Positions 1 through 7,333 of a DNA stretch of 9,411 nucleotides are shown in pieces. The translations under genes and the position numbers were made by a program. Below the pieces are notes generated by a model. It searched no databases. It was given only the letters and a program-made list of their open reading frames with translations, and was not told the DNA's origin. The DNA comes from Cytophagaceae bacterium (GTDB taxonomy: Bacteria > Bacteroidota > Bacteroidia > Cytophagales > Spirosomataceae): the NCBI GenBank assembly GCA_947459055.1, contig CANHCG010000043.1:1-9411 (forward strand), read 5' to 3'. Position 1 is the first letter of the stretch. Every line of letters begins with the position of its first letter.

Positions 1-10
1 ATTCATGGTT

Positions 11-2437
11 TTAGTTTTCTTCGTCCATCATACTGCGACGTTGTTTGGCAGCTTGTTTGGTTGTTTTAAATCGGTAATTGAATGTCAAATTCACTTGGGT
101 TAATCGGCCTTGGCTTTCTGTACGGGTATAAAAACCTGTCCCCATGAATTCAGACCGCATGATACGCGAACTAAACACGTCTAAGACGTTCAGGGTAAAG
201 GTTCCGTTGCCACTCATAACATCTTTGCTTGCCGAAAAATCCATCCAGGTCATGTATCCACGTGAACCTTGGGGTGTTTTTTGGGGTGCTTCATAATTAG
301 CCCGCACTTGCGCATCAATTCCCGCCCCTAATTTAACACGAGAAGTGTGACGAACAAACCAAGAATAGGTATCTGCATAAAAATTTGTCCCTAAATTTCG
401 TGCATCGGTGATGGCTCGGAAAAGATTTAGGCTGAGATCGGCCTTCCAAGCCTTTGTTAGATTGTATGAACCAGTCATTTCGGCACCCATGGATTGCATA
501 TTGGCAAAATTATAAGGCAATCGTTTGCTATATCCATTCTCGTCTACCGTCCGAATTTGATCGATTTTACCGGTAGTATTCCGATAATACAAAGAAGAAC
601 TGATGCTTCCATTCGTTAAAAACTTCAAGTGTCCGAAATCGAAGGAATCAGTGAATTCCGGATTTAAATCGGGGTTTCCGGAAAAATAGTTTCGGTTATC
701 AGAATAGGTTACGAAGGGACTTAATTCATTGTAGGTAGGCCGACGAACACGTCGAGAATAGCCTAATTGGAACGAACTTTCTGGATTCAATGTGTAGGTT
801 AAATGCGCGCTAGGGAACAAATTCGCATAATTTCTCGGATTCTTTTCTTTGGTTTGAATCAATTCCGTTTGAATGTCAGTTAGCTCACCACGAATTCCGA
901 TTTGATAAGAAAATTTATTCATCTTATTCCCTATAATCGCATAGGCGGCTGAAATGTTCTCCGTGTAGACAAATTTGTTTTGTAAGCCGGGTATCACAGT
1001 GAAAGTTCCGCTGGGTTGTTTTTCGGTCACAATGTAATCATTGATCATATCGCGAAAGCTAGTTCGAAGACCGGTTTCTACTTTGGCATTTTTACCGATG
1101 GGGTTAACGTAATCAGCTTGTAGGATCCATTGCCGCTCGAACTCATCGTTTAAGGCTTTTTGTATTTTTGAATTTTCGGCCCAAGGGCTTCCATCGGCTT
1201 TTTTACTCACTTGGGTATAGAGCTGATCGGATTGTTCCCAATAGTCCAAATAGCGTAAATCAGCCGTAAATTCTTTTCCTTTTTTTGCAAAGGATTTTTT
1301 AAAAGTTAGGGCATATTCGGCATTTGGTTCGGCTTCTTTCTCATCTTGTTGGCGATCCGTGATGGCATAGATGTTTGATCTGCTTTTTAGATAATCGTCG
1401 TAATGGAAGTCGGAAATTCGACGTACATCTGTTCTACGAAAGATATAAGAACCGGTTAAAATTGTTTTTTCATTAAAGAAATAATCGGCTCCTCCTCGAA
1501 TATTATTCACGGCACCGGTGACATTGTTGGAATTTCGTTGTTGGGTATAATTGGTTTGATTGCCGGTATAAATTTCTTGGTAGATATTACTTCTTCCGGG
1601 TGAACGGCGGTAAAATAGGCCGTAATTTAAGAAAAAGTTGAACTTATTCTTTCGGTAATTGACAATTGCCGTTCCACCAAAATTTTCCGGATAGCCCAAT
1701 GTGGTCTCAAATGCGGCATTAAATCCTTGAGTTGTATTTTTTTTCAAGACAATGTTAATGATACCGGCCATTCCTTCTGCTTCGTAGCGGGCGGAGGGAT
1801 TGGTGATGATTTCAACTTTGTCGATAAGATTTCCTTGTAGCGAGGATAAACCTCCTCCGCTGATGCCGACCATCGTTGAGGGTTTTCCATCCACTAAAAT
1901 TCGGACATTTTCACTGCCTCGAAGTCGGACGGCTCCTTCGCCATCTACTTGAACAGATGGGAGGTTGCCAAGAATTTCGGAAGCGGTGGCTCCTTTATTC
2001 GCCAAATCTGTCCCTACATTAAATATTCGTTTATCCAAAGCCAATTCCATACTGGCTTTTTGGCCTTTCACGGTCACTTCTTCGAGTGTTTTGGAGGAGG
2101 TTTTGATATTTATTTTGCCGAGAGCGATACTATTTTGCTCTTTCGAAATCTGAATATTGGCTTGTTTGTAGGGTTCGAATCCTACGCTTTCGATGATGAT
2201 TTCATAGGTTCCATAGGGCGCCTCGATGCTGAATTGGCCTTTTTCATTGCCTATTCCGCCGGAAATTACTTTGGCGGGTTCTCCACCCATGAGGCGAATG
2301 CTGGAAAATGGGATATTTTCTTGACTGCTTGTTTCAACGGTTTGTCCGGTGATTTTTCCTTTAGGTCCCGATTGGGCTTTTGTTAACTGAAAACTTAGGA
2401 TTGCTAAAGAAAAGAAAAGGTAGAATGGGTATTTCAA
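11..2437 (-). CDS. TonB-dependent-receptor-like outer membrane beta-barrel protein
   Basis: Complete 808-residue outer-membrane receptor of the Bacteroidota outer-membrane-beta-barrel family. Residues 1-21 are a signal peptide (hydrophobic core, then KAQ). Residues about 26-112 form a carboxypeptidase-regulatory-like beta-sandwich (GKITGQTVE at the start, YGTYEIIIESVGFEPY near 75-90). Residues about 118-235 form the plug, with LEEVTVKGQK, RLRGSENVRILVDGKPS (171-187) and NPSARYEAEGMAGIINIVLKK (213-233). The rest is an aromatic-rich beta-barrel with PTYNELSPF and NPDLNPE motifs, ending in a final strand (NLTFNYRF). A basic-then-acidic tail (QRRSMMDEEN) follows that strand; similar tails are known in this family. 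No SusD-type partner is adjacent, so a polysaccharide-utilisation locus is not supported. The substrate is unknown; peptide, siderophore or another ligand is possible. The gene is divergent from the acylase, with 67 bp between start codons. The ATG at 2437 gives a proper signal peptide. Confidence 0.93.
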   Translation of the reverse strand: MKYPFYLFFSLAILSFQLTKAQSGPKGKITGQTVETSSQENIPFSSIRLMGGEPAKVISGGIGNEKGQFSIEAPYGTYEIIIESVGFEPYKQANIQISKEQNSIALGKINIKTSSKTLEEVTVKGQKASMELALDKRIFNVGTDLANKGATASEILGNLPSVQVDGEGAVRLRGSENVRILVDGKPSTMVGISGGGLSSLQGNLIDKVEIITNPSARYEAEGMAGIINIVLKKNTTQGFNAAFETTLGYPENFGGTAIVNYRKNKFNFFLNYGLFYRRSPGRSNIYQEIYTGNQTNYTQQRNSNNVTGAVNNIRGGADYFFNEKTILTGSYIFRRTDVRRISDFHYDDYLKSRSNIYAITDRQQDEKEAEPNAEYALTFKKSFAKKGKEFTADLRYLDYWEQSDQLYTQVSKKADGSPWAENSKIQKALNDEFERQWILQADYVNPIGKNAKVETGLRTSFRDMINDYIVTEKQPSGTFTVIPGLQNKFVYTENISAAYAIIGNKMNKFSYQIGIRGELTDIQTELIQTKEKNPRNYANLFPSAHLTYTLNPESSFQLGYSRRVRRPTYNELSPFVTYSDNRNYFSGNPDLNPEFTDSFDFGHLKFLTNGSISSSLYYRNTTGKIDQIRTVDENGYSKRLPYNFANMQSMGAEMTGSYNLTKAWKADLSLNLFRAITDARNLGTNFYADTYSWFVRHTSRVKLGAGIDAQVRANYEAPQKTPQGSRGYMTWMDFSASKDVMSGNGTFTLNVLDVFSSRIMRSEFMGTGFYTRTESQGRLTQVNLTFNYRFKTTKQAAKQRRSMMDEEN

Positions 2438-2504
2438 AATAATAGGTTTAAATTAATCTTGTAAACTTAAAAAGAATTTTTGCTTATAAATATACCCATT
2501 CGTT
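2438..2504. promoter_or_regulatory. Divergent intergenic region between receptor and acylase genes
   Basis: This 67-bp AT-rich gap separates two divergent start codons and must carry both sets of 5' signals unless transcription starts inside a gene. On the plus strand, a TTG at 2459-2461 lies 23 nt before TATAAATA (2485-2492). That is only a loose fit to the Bacteroidota sigma-A pattern TTG-N17-23-TAnnTTTG. On the minus strand, TAAGTTTA-like matches are equally weak. Neither start has a Shine-Dalgarno sequence, as is usual in this phylum. The region is certain as a gap; the exact promoters are guesses. Confidence 0.4.
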
Positions 2505-4685
2505 ATGAAGTCTATTTTTACCTGTGTTTTCTTGTTGTTTTCGGGGCTTTTATTTGGACAATCGTCGGCAGATATTCTCAGGTGGAAGCAATATTCGAAA
2601 CGGACGACGATTTATCGGGATTCTTTTGGTGTTCCACACATTTATGGAAAAAAAGATGCGGATGCTGTATTCGGTTTATTGTACGCACAATGCGAGGATG
2701 ATTTTTCACGAGTGGAAATGAATTACGTCGAAAAACTAGGCCGCATGGCGGAGGTAAAGGGTTCGAGTGCTTTGGCATATGATTTATATATTCGATTGAT
2801 TATCGACCAGGATGCGGCCAAAAAAGAGTATGCCCGGGCGCCTGAATGGCTAAAACAATTATTACGGGCATATGCGGATGGCATTAATTATTATCTCTAT
2901 AAACATCCGGCCACGAAACCTGCCTTATTGACTCATTTTGAGCCTTGGTATCCCCTATTATGGACAGATGGAAGTATCGGCGCGATTTCCACGGGTGATG
3001 TGACCGAGGTGGAAACGGGACAATTTTACGGTTTGACTAAACCCATTGTTTCAATTTTGCCTAAAAAGTATCAGGATCCAGAGGAAAAATTGACCGGTTC
3101 TAATGGATTTGCGGTGGGGCCTTCCCTATCTAAGTCGGGCCATTCGATGCTTTACATTAATCCCCATGTGACCTTTTATTTCCGACCAGAGGTGCATGTG
3201 GCGAGCGAAGAAGGATTACATAGCTATGGGGCGGTGACCTGGGGTCAATTTTTCGTATATCAGGGATTTAATCAATATGGGGGTTGGATGCATACCTCGA
3301 GCCAGGTTGATGTAGCGGATGCTTATGTGGAGACAACGCGGGACTATCGGGGCAAAATGCAATACTTTTTCGAAGGAAAATGGCATTCTATGGCGGAAAA
3401 GAATATCAATGTGCGGGTCAAAGGAGAAGTGAAGCCGATTTCGGTGAAGGCCTATTTCACGCATCGGGGTCCGGTATTGGCGAAGCGGGATGGGAAATGG
3501 ATATCGGTTCGGTCGTTTAATCGGTCGATGACGAGTTTAATTCAAAGCTGGGCGCGTACGAAAACCAAAAGTTTCTCGGATTTCAAGCGTGTCATGGAGA
3601 TGCGTGGCAATACATCGAATAATACGGTATATGCGGGCCAAGATGGACAAATTGCCTATTGGCATGGAAATTTTGTGCCCAAACGAGATGCATCCAAGGA
3701 TTGGGGGCAGGTGCAAGATGGGCGATATGCGAAAAATGATTGGCAGGGATTACATAAATTGGATGAGATTGTTCACGTCTATAACCCTAAATCAGGTTGG
3801 ATTCAAAATTGTAATTCCACACCCTTTACCGTTTCGGGCGCTTCGAGTCCACGTAGACAAGATTTTCCGATCTATATGGCTCCGGATGGTGAAAATTTCC
3901 GTGATCGGAATGCGGTACGTTTGTTTAATCAAGTGGAAAAATTAGATATTGATGGATTAATAGCCCTGGGATATGACCGGAAATTAATGGCATTTAGTAC
4001 GATGATTCCTGCGATGCTGAAGAAAATAGATGGAATAGGTAATTTGTCTGAGCTTGACAAACAACAATTAAAAGAGCCGTTGGACACGCTGCGTCGTTGG
4101 GATTATCAAGCCAGCGTGCATTCGATCGCCCAGACCTTAGCTGTTCGCTGGGCTCAGAAAATGATGCCGAAGGTTCCTAAAGCGATTCAATCAGGGGGTG
4201 AGACGGATGTGGTTATTAATTTAACACAATTCGCGGAATCTGGCGATGCGCTGATGCAAGCGAAAGCTTTAGTCGAGGTAATTCATGAATTAACAAGCCA
4301 ATGGGGTACTTGGCAAGTCAAATGGGGCGAAATGAATCGCTTTCAGCGCATTTCAAATCAGGATCCTGCTGAATTTAAGGATGAGGAGCCTAGCTTGGCC
4401 GTACCCTTTACATCATCGGCTTGGGGCCAATTGCCCTCCTACACCTCCAAATCATTCCATGGGTCTAAAAAATGGTATGGTGTAAATGGAAATAGCTTTA
4501 TTTGTGCGGTAGAATTTGGACCTAAAATCGTGGCAAAAAGCCTTTTAGCGGGCGGAGAAAGTGGTCAGGTTGGAAATCCACATTTTTTTGATCAGGCGAG
4601 CATGTATTCGGAAGGTAAATTCAAACAAGTTCTTTTTGATAAAAAAGATGTTGAGGCGCAGGCACAAATTAAATATCATCCTTGA
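2505..4685 (+). CDS. Secreted penicillin acylase family protein (S45 Ntn-hydrolase)
   Basis: A 726-residue precursor of an N-terminal-nucleophile amidase. The family cleaves amide bonds of N-acyl compounds (beta-lactams, acyl-homoserine lactones, lipopeptides), normally in the periplasm or outside the cell. Residues 1-18 are a signal peptide ending FG|QSS. The alpha-chain region carries RDSFGVPHIYG (38-48) and YAQCEDDFSRVE (60-71), matching the family's 'YGVPHIYA' and 'QAEDR' blocks. The autoprocessing site is G198/S199 in TGSNGFAVGPS, so S199 should become the N-terminal serine nucleophile of the beta chain. NPHVTF (219-224) follows at the expected spacing. NTSNNTVYAGQDGQIAYWHG (369-388) contains the likely catalytic asparagine. 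The C-terminal GGESGQVGNPHFFDQASMY (683-701) matches the usual 'GGQSGNPxSPHYDDQ' block. Length and motif order are normal, so the enzyme is probably active. The substrate cannot be read from the sequence. The gene starts 67 bp from the divergent receptor and ends 43 bp before a membrane AraC regulator on the same strand. Confidence 0.93.
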   Translation: MKSIFTCVFLLFSGLLFGQSSADILRWKQYSKRTTIYRDSFGVPHIYGKKDADAVFGLLYAQCEDDFSRVEMNYVEKLGRMAEVKGSSALAYDLYIRLIIDQDAAKKEYARAPEWLKQLLRAYADGINYYLYKHPATKPALLTHFEPWYPLLWTDGSIGAISTGDVTEVETGQFYGLTKPIVSILPKKYQDPEEKLTGSNGFAVGPSLSKSGHSMLYINPHVTFYFRPEVHVASEEGLHSYGAVTWGQFFVYQGFNQYGGWMHTSSQVDVADAYVETTRDYRGKMQYFFEGKWHSMAEKNINVRVKGEVKPISVKAYFTHRGPVLAKRDGKWISVRSFNRSMTSLIQSWARTKTKSFSDFKRVMEMRGNTSNNTVYAGQDGQIAYWHGNFVPKRDASKDWGQVQDGRYAKNDWQGLHKLDEIVHVYNPKSGWIQNCNSTPFTVSGASSPRRQDFPIYMAPDGENFRDRNAVRLFNQVEKLDIDGLIALGYDRKLMAFSTMIPAMLKKIDGIGNLSELDKQQLKEPLDTLRRWDYQASVHSIAQTLAVRWAQKMMPKVPKAIQSGGETDVVINLTQFAESGDALMQAKALVEVIHELTSQWGTWQVKWGEMNRFQRISNQDPAEFKDEEPSLAVPFTSSAWGQLPSYTSKSFHGSKKWYGVNGNSFICAVEFGPKIVAKSLLAGGESGQVGNPHFFDQASMYSEGKFKQVLFDKKDVEAQAQIKYHP

Positions 4686-4689
4686 TTAA

Positions 4690-4718
4690 TTTTATTTAAT
4701 AAATAAAAATTGCAATTT
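4690..4718. repeat. Two overlapping AT-rich palindromes between acylase and regulator
   Basis: TTTTATTTA (4690-4698) and TAAATAAAA (4700-4708) form a perfect inverted repeat around a single central A. It overlaps AAATTGCAATTT (4707-4718), a perfect 12-bp palindrome. They fill most of the 43-bp gap before the regulator start at 4729. The first has no GC pairs and no loop, so it would make a poor transcription terminator; the second could be an operator half-site pair. AT-rich gaps often contain such symmetry by chance. Confidence 0.4.
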
Positions 4719-4728
4719 AGGTCTTAAT

Positions 4729-5886
4729 ATGGTTTTTGTTCTTATATCAAGCTTTGTTGGGATTCTAGTTACGCTTCTACTCGGTTTTTTCGCGACTAAG
4801 TATTTTAAGCCAAATCTGTTTTTGGTACTAGCTTTTTTTACGTTTAGTTATTTTTCTGTTGTTATTTCTTCTTTGCTTTTTAGCTTAAATATTACCTTTA
4901 ATTTAATTTCATTACCGCTTCTTAACAGTATATCCTTGTTAGCGGGGCCCCTATTGTATTTTTATGCGAGGGGCCTTCAAAAGAACACGAATCAATTATA
5001 CCTTCGTGATCTTTGGCATTTAATCCCTTCCATTTTAACATTCATTAATTATTGGCCGTTTTATCGCTTGTCTTTTGATGAAAAATGGGCCTATTTTGAG
5101 CGGGTACAAGATAATGCAGTACTTATTTTCCAAATGGATCATTATTGGTTTAATATGGAACAGGGCTTTATTTTTCGCTCCATTCATTCCCTCAGTTACA
5201 TTCTGGTATGCATCGTAATTTATTTACGTTTAAAAAATCAGAATTATTTCGAAAGGGAAAAGCATTTTGTATCTGAAAGGTGGCTTAAATGGATGTTTGG
5301 TTTTCTTTTTTGCATATTCTTCTCTGCTGTATTGCACCGGATTTACTTGCTTTTACAACCTAATCGAATTTTATCCATCTCCGTATATATTAATTGGTTA
5401 AGCGTTCCTGCGGTATCTTTTGTGATATTTAATAGCAGTGTGATGTTTTTTCCTCGGGTGTTATTTGGCGATTATTTTTATGAAATAGATCAATTGAAAA
5501 TCCCCAAAAAAGAACCTGTATTTAAAAAAATGGAATTTGAGGCCGGCTATTTTGATGAATTAAATGAAAAGTTTGAGGCCTATGCCTTATCCAACCCTTG
5601 TTTAAAATCAGGATTTACCTTGTCGGATATCTCGATGGCCTTGGGTGTTCCAACACATCAGATTTCTTTGTATTTTAAAAATTACCGGAGTGTTTCGTTT
5701 AACACATGGAAAAATGAGATGAGAATTAATCATTCCATCAAGTTAATTGAAAGTGGAGAAGCTAATAATTTAACCTTAGAATCCATCGCTTTATCCTGCG
5801 GATATCGTTCCCGAACTAATTTCATTGAGGCATTTAAGCTACAAACAGGCAAGCTTCCTTCCGCATTTCTCAGTTCTCTACAATAA
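4729..5886 (+). CDS. Membrane-embedded AraC-family regulator, copy 1 (7TM + HTH)
   Basis: A 385-residue one-component regulator with about seven hydrophobic segments (roughly 1-23, 29-52, 60-82, 95-113, 149-167, 187-208, 218-242), a short linker and a C-terminal AraC DNA-binding domain (about 280-385). The first helix-turn-helix lies near 296-317. The second lies at 348-369 (LTLESIALSCGYRSRTNFIEAF) and is followed by GKLPSAF in place of the usual 'G.TPSEY'. W327-K328-N329 lies in the linker helix. GPLLYFYAR (73-81) and FFPRVLFG (240-247) recur in the two downstream paralogs. The HTH must face the cytoplasm, which with seven segments puts the N terminus outside. The ligand is unknown. This copy is the most diverged of the three. 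The gene is AT-richer than the acylase, largely because of Phe/Leu/Ile codons in the membrane part. Only a weak AGG (4719-4721) precedes the ATG. Co-transcription with the acylase is possible. Confidence 0.88.
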   Translation: MVFVLISSFVGILVTLLLGFFATKYFKPNLFLVLAFFTFSYFSVVISSLLFSLNITFNLISLPLLNSISLLAGPLLYFYARGLQKNTNQLYLRDLWHLIPSILTFINYWPFYRLSFDEKWAYFERVQDNAVLIFQMDHYWFNMEQGFIFRSIHSLSYILVCIVIYLRLKNQNYFEREKHFVSERWLKWMFGFLFCIFFSAVLHRIYLLLQPNRILSISVYINWLSVPAVSFVIFNSSVMFFPRVLFGDYFYEIDQLKIPKKEPVFKKMEFEAGYFDELNEKFEAYALSNPCLKSGFTLSDISMALGVPTHQISLYFKNYRSVSFNTWKNEMRINHSIKLIESGEANNLTLESIALSCGYRSRTNFIEAFKLQTGKLPSAFLSSLQ

Positions 5887-6128
5887 TTCCTTGTACTCAT
5901 TAAGGAAAAATTTTAGTACTAGTCCGATTGGATTGTCCTGAATAATACCATTTTCATGGTCTTAAATCAGTGAAATCACACAATTTGTTCCGAAATTAGA
6001 TTTAAGTACATCAAAATCGTGACATACCTCAGGTTTGTCTGTAGAGCTGCGTAATATTGCATTGTGTTTAAATAGAAATTGTAGGGAATAACTACATTGT
6101 GTTTAGTTCTAAATTATAATAAAAAGAA
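5887..6128. other. 242-bp intergenic region between regulator copies 1 and 2
   Basis: This is the longest non-coding gap in the window and is much longer than the 2-nt gap downstream, so it is the likely promoter region of the second and third regulators. It holds a weak 6-bp hairpin just after the first regulator (TTCCTT 5887-5892, AAGGAA 5902-5907), an 8-bp palindrome TAGTACTA (5914-5921), a doubled GATTG (about 5925-5934) and the direct repeat annotated separately at 6060-6115. No convincing sigma-A promoter was found: TTTG at 6034-6037 and TAATATTG at 6052-6059 are only 14 nt apart. No ORF or RNA gene is evident. Confidence 0.5.
6060..6115 (+). repeat. Imperfect 21-bp direct repeat upstream of regulator copy 2
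   Basis: CATTGTGTTTA occurs at 6060-6070 and again at 6095-6105. Each copy is followed after five unrelated bases by AAATT (6076-6080 and 6111-6115). The units are thus CATTGTGTTTA-N5-AAATT, with starts 35 bp apart, or a little over three helical turns. The second ends 13 bp before the ATG at 6129. AraC-type proteins commonly bind bipartite sites arranged as direct repeats, so this may be an autoregulatory operator. The repeat is seen directly; the function is inferred. Confidence 0.5.
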
Positions 6129-7331
6129 ATGGTTGATTTTATTTCAGTTTTTGGGATTTTCATTTCAATCTTGCTTCTGGTTTTCCTGAAGCCTCACAAC
6201 AAGTCCAATCTTTATTTAAGTGGCTTCTTTTTTTCGATGGGTTCTTTAGCTCTAATTCGAAATTCAATTCTCTACCTACAAAACGAGACAATTTTACAAA
6301 TTTTTGTGCCAGGGCTAATGCCAGTTTTTATCACCTCTGCGCCCTTTTTATATTTATATATAAGAAGTTGTGTAAGTCCGGAGGGATTTCGCCCATTGAA
6401 GGGAATTGATTATTTACATTTTTTACCGAGTATCATTCTATTTATCAATTTCATTCCTCATTACATGCAGAATGATGCGCAAAAAACGATTTTCATTCAG
6501 AATTTATTAAGAGATCCATTGACCATTTTAGAAGTCAAAAGTTTAATTTATCCTTTAAAGTATAATTTCTTAATACGTCCCATAGCCGGTTTAATTTACC
6601 TCTATTTTACTTTCAAATTGTTGTTGGATGGAAAGTCGGTAGCCCATTTACTGAAAATAATCAAAACTGACACTTCCTATAAGTGGTACACTAGTTTAAC
6701 GATATTAACTGGTGCGACGCATGTTTTGGTTTCCGCATTATCGCTCTTTTTTTGGAATACCAATTTTAATACGGAATTATTAGATACCTACAAGGCCTAT
6801 ATGGCTGTACCTGCTTTCGTAACCTTGTTATTGAATGTGTCTATTCTGTTTTTCCCAGCAGTCATTTATGGTATTTTTGTTGATGACTTAGAAGACGAAC
6901 AGCAAGAATCCGTTTCACCCATGTATGCGACAAAATTTAAGGGCGGTGCGAATGTCGAAGTGGATTTTAAAGAAATCGCTGATCAATTAAATGAATATTT
7001 TCAAGGAAAATCCTATTTAAAGCCTGGATTTAACCTTTCAGTAATTACTAAAGAAACCCAAATACCTTACCACAAACTAACGAATTATTTTACGATGTAT
7101 TTGGGGGTCAACTTCAATGATTGGAAAAATGACATTCGTATCGCCCATGCCGTGGATTTAATTGACAATGGTCGGGCAAAGAATTTAACTTTAGAGTCGA
7201 TTGCCTATTCGTGTGGCTATTTATCGAGATCTAATTTTGTTAATGCCTTTCGGAAGAAAATGGGCATGACGCCTTCGGAATATGTTAAATCGATTCCTGA
7301 AATTTCATTAGTCACTTCAGCTGAATTTTAA
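6129..7331 (+). CDS. Membrane-embedded AraC-family regulator, copy 2 (7TM + HTH)
   Basis: A 400-residue paralog of its neighbours. Hydrophobic segments lie near 1-20, 27-48, 58-79, 93-111, 147-166, 184-208 and 222-250. An acidic linker (VDDLEDEQQE, 251-260) leads to the AraC domain at about 280-390. The first HTH is near 301-322; the second is at 353-374 (LTLESIAYSCGYLSRSNFVNAF), followed by TPSEY (381-385). The shared motifs APFLYLYIR (71-79), HFLPSIILFIN (97-107) and FFPAVIYG (241-248) show homology of the membrane half to copies 1 and 3, not only of the HTH. The second HTH differs from copy 3 at 2 of 22 positions and from copy 1 at 5 of 22. The stop is 2 nt before the next start, so the two genes form an operon. 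Only AAAAAGAA precedes the start. The signal is unknown; direct membrane sensing is an inference from the architecture. Confidence 0.9.
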   Translation: MVDFISVFGIFISILLLVFLKPHNKSNLYLSGFFFSMGSLALIRNSILYLQNETILQIFVPGLMPVFITSAPFLYLYIRSCVSPEGFRPLKGIDYLHFLPSIILFINFIPHYMQNDAQKTIFIQNLLRDPLTILEVKSLIYPLKYNFLIRPIAGLIYLYFTFKLLLDGKSVAHLLKIIKTDTSYKWYTSLTILTGATHVLVSALSLFFWNTNFNTELLDTYKAYMAVPAFVTLLLNVSILFFPAVIYGIFVDDLEDEQQESVSPMYATKFKGGANVEVDFKEIADQLNEYFQGKSYLKPGFNLSVITKETQIPYHKLTNYFTMYLGVNFNDWKNDIRIAHAVDLIDNGRAKNLTLESIAYSCGYLSRSNFVNAFRKKMGMTPSEYVKSIPEISLVTSAEF

Positions 7332-7333
7332 GG

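Noticed and set aside
1949..2386. 145-codon plus-strand reading frame inside the receptor gene
   Set aside because: It lies antisense to the well-supported plug and N-terminal domain of the receptor, resembles no known family and is best explained as a shadow frame.
11..2437. Reading the receptor as a SusC-type member of a polysaccharide-utilisation locus
   Set aside because: No SusD-like gene, glycoside hydrolase or hybrid two-component regulator is present, and the barrel resembles the smaller outer-membrane-beta-barrel family rather than the roughly 1000-residue SusC proteins.
3589..3945. 118-codon reading frame inside the acylase gene
   Set aside because: Its translation is rich in Met, Ile and Arg without domain-like pattern, and it overlaps the conserved acylase core in another frame.
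2505..4685. Naming the acylase as a quorum-quenching acyl-homoserine lactone acylase
   Set aside because: The catalytic motifs are shared by the whole S45 family; nothing visible fixes the acyl chain or leaving group.
5887..5914. Possible terminator after regulator copy 1
   Set aside because: The stem TTCCTT/AAGGAA is only 6 bp with a 9-nt loop, and three A precede the four T. It is too weak to call beside the strong terminator at 8574-8607.
6115..6120. TATAAT box upstream of regulator copy 2
   Set aside because: It is only 8 nt before the start codon, would give an almost leaderless transcript, and Bacteroidota sigma-A uses a different -7 pattern.
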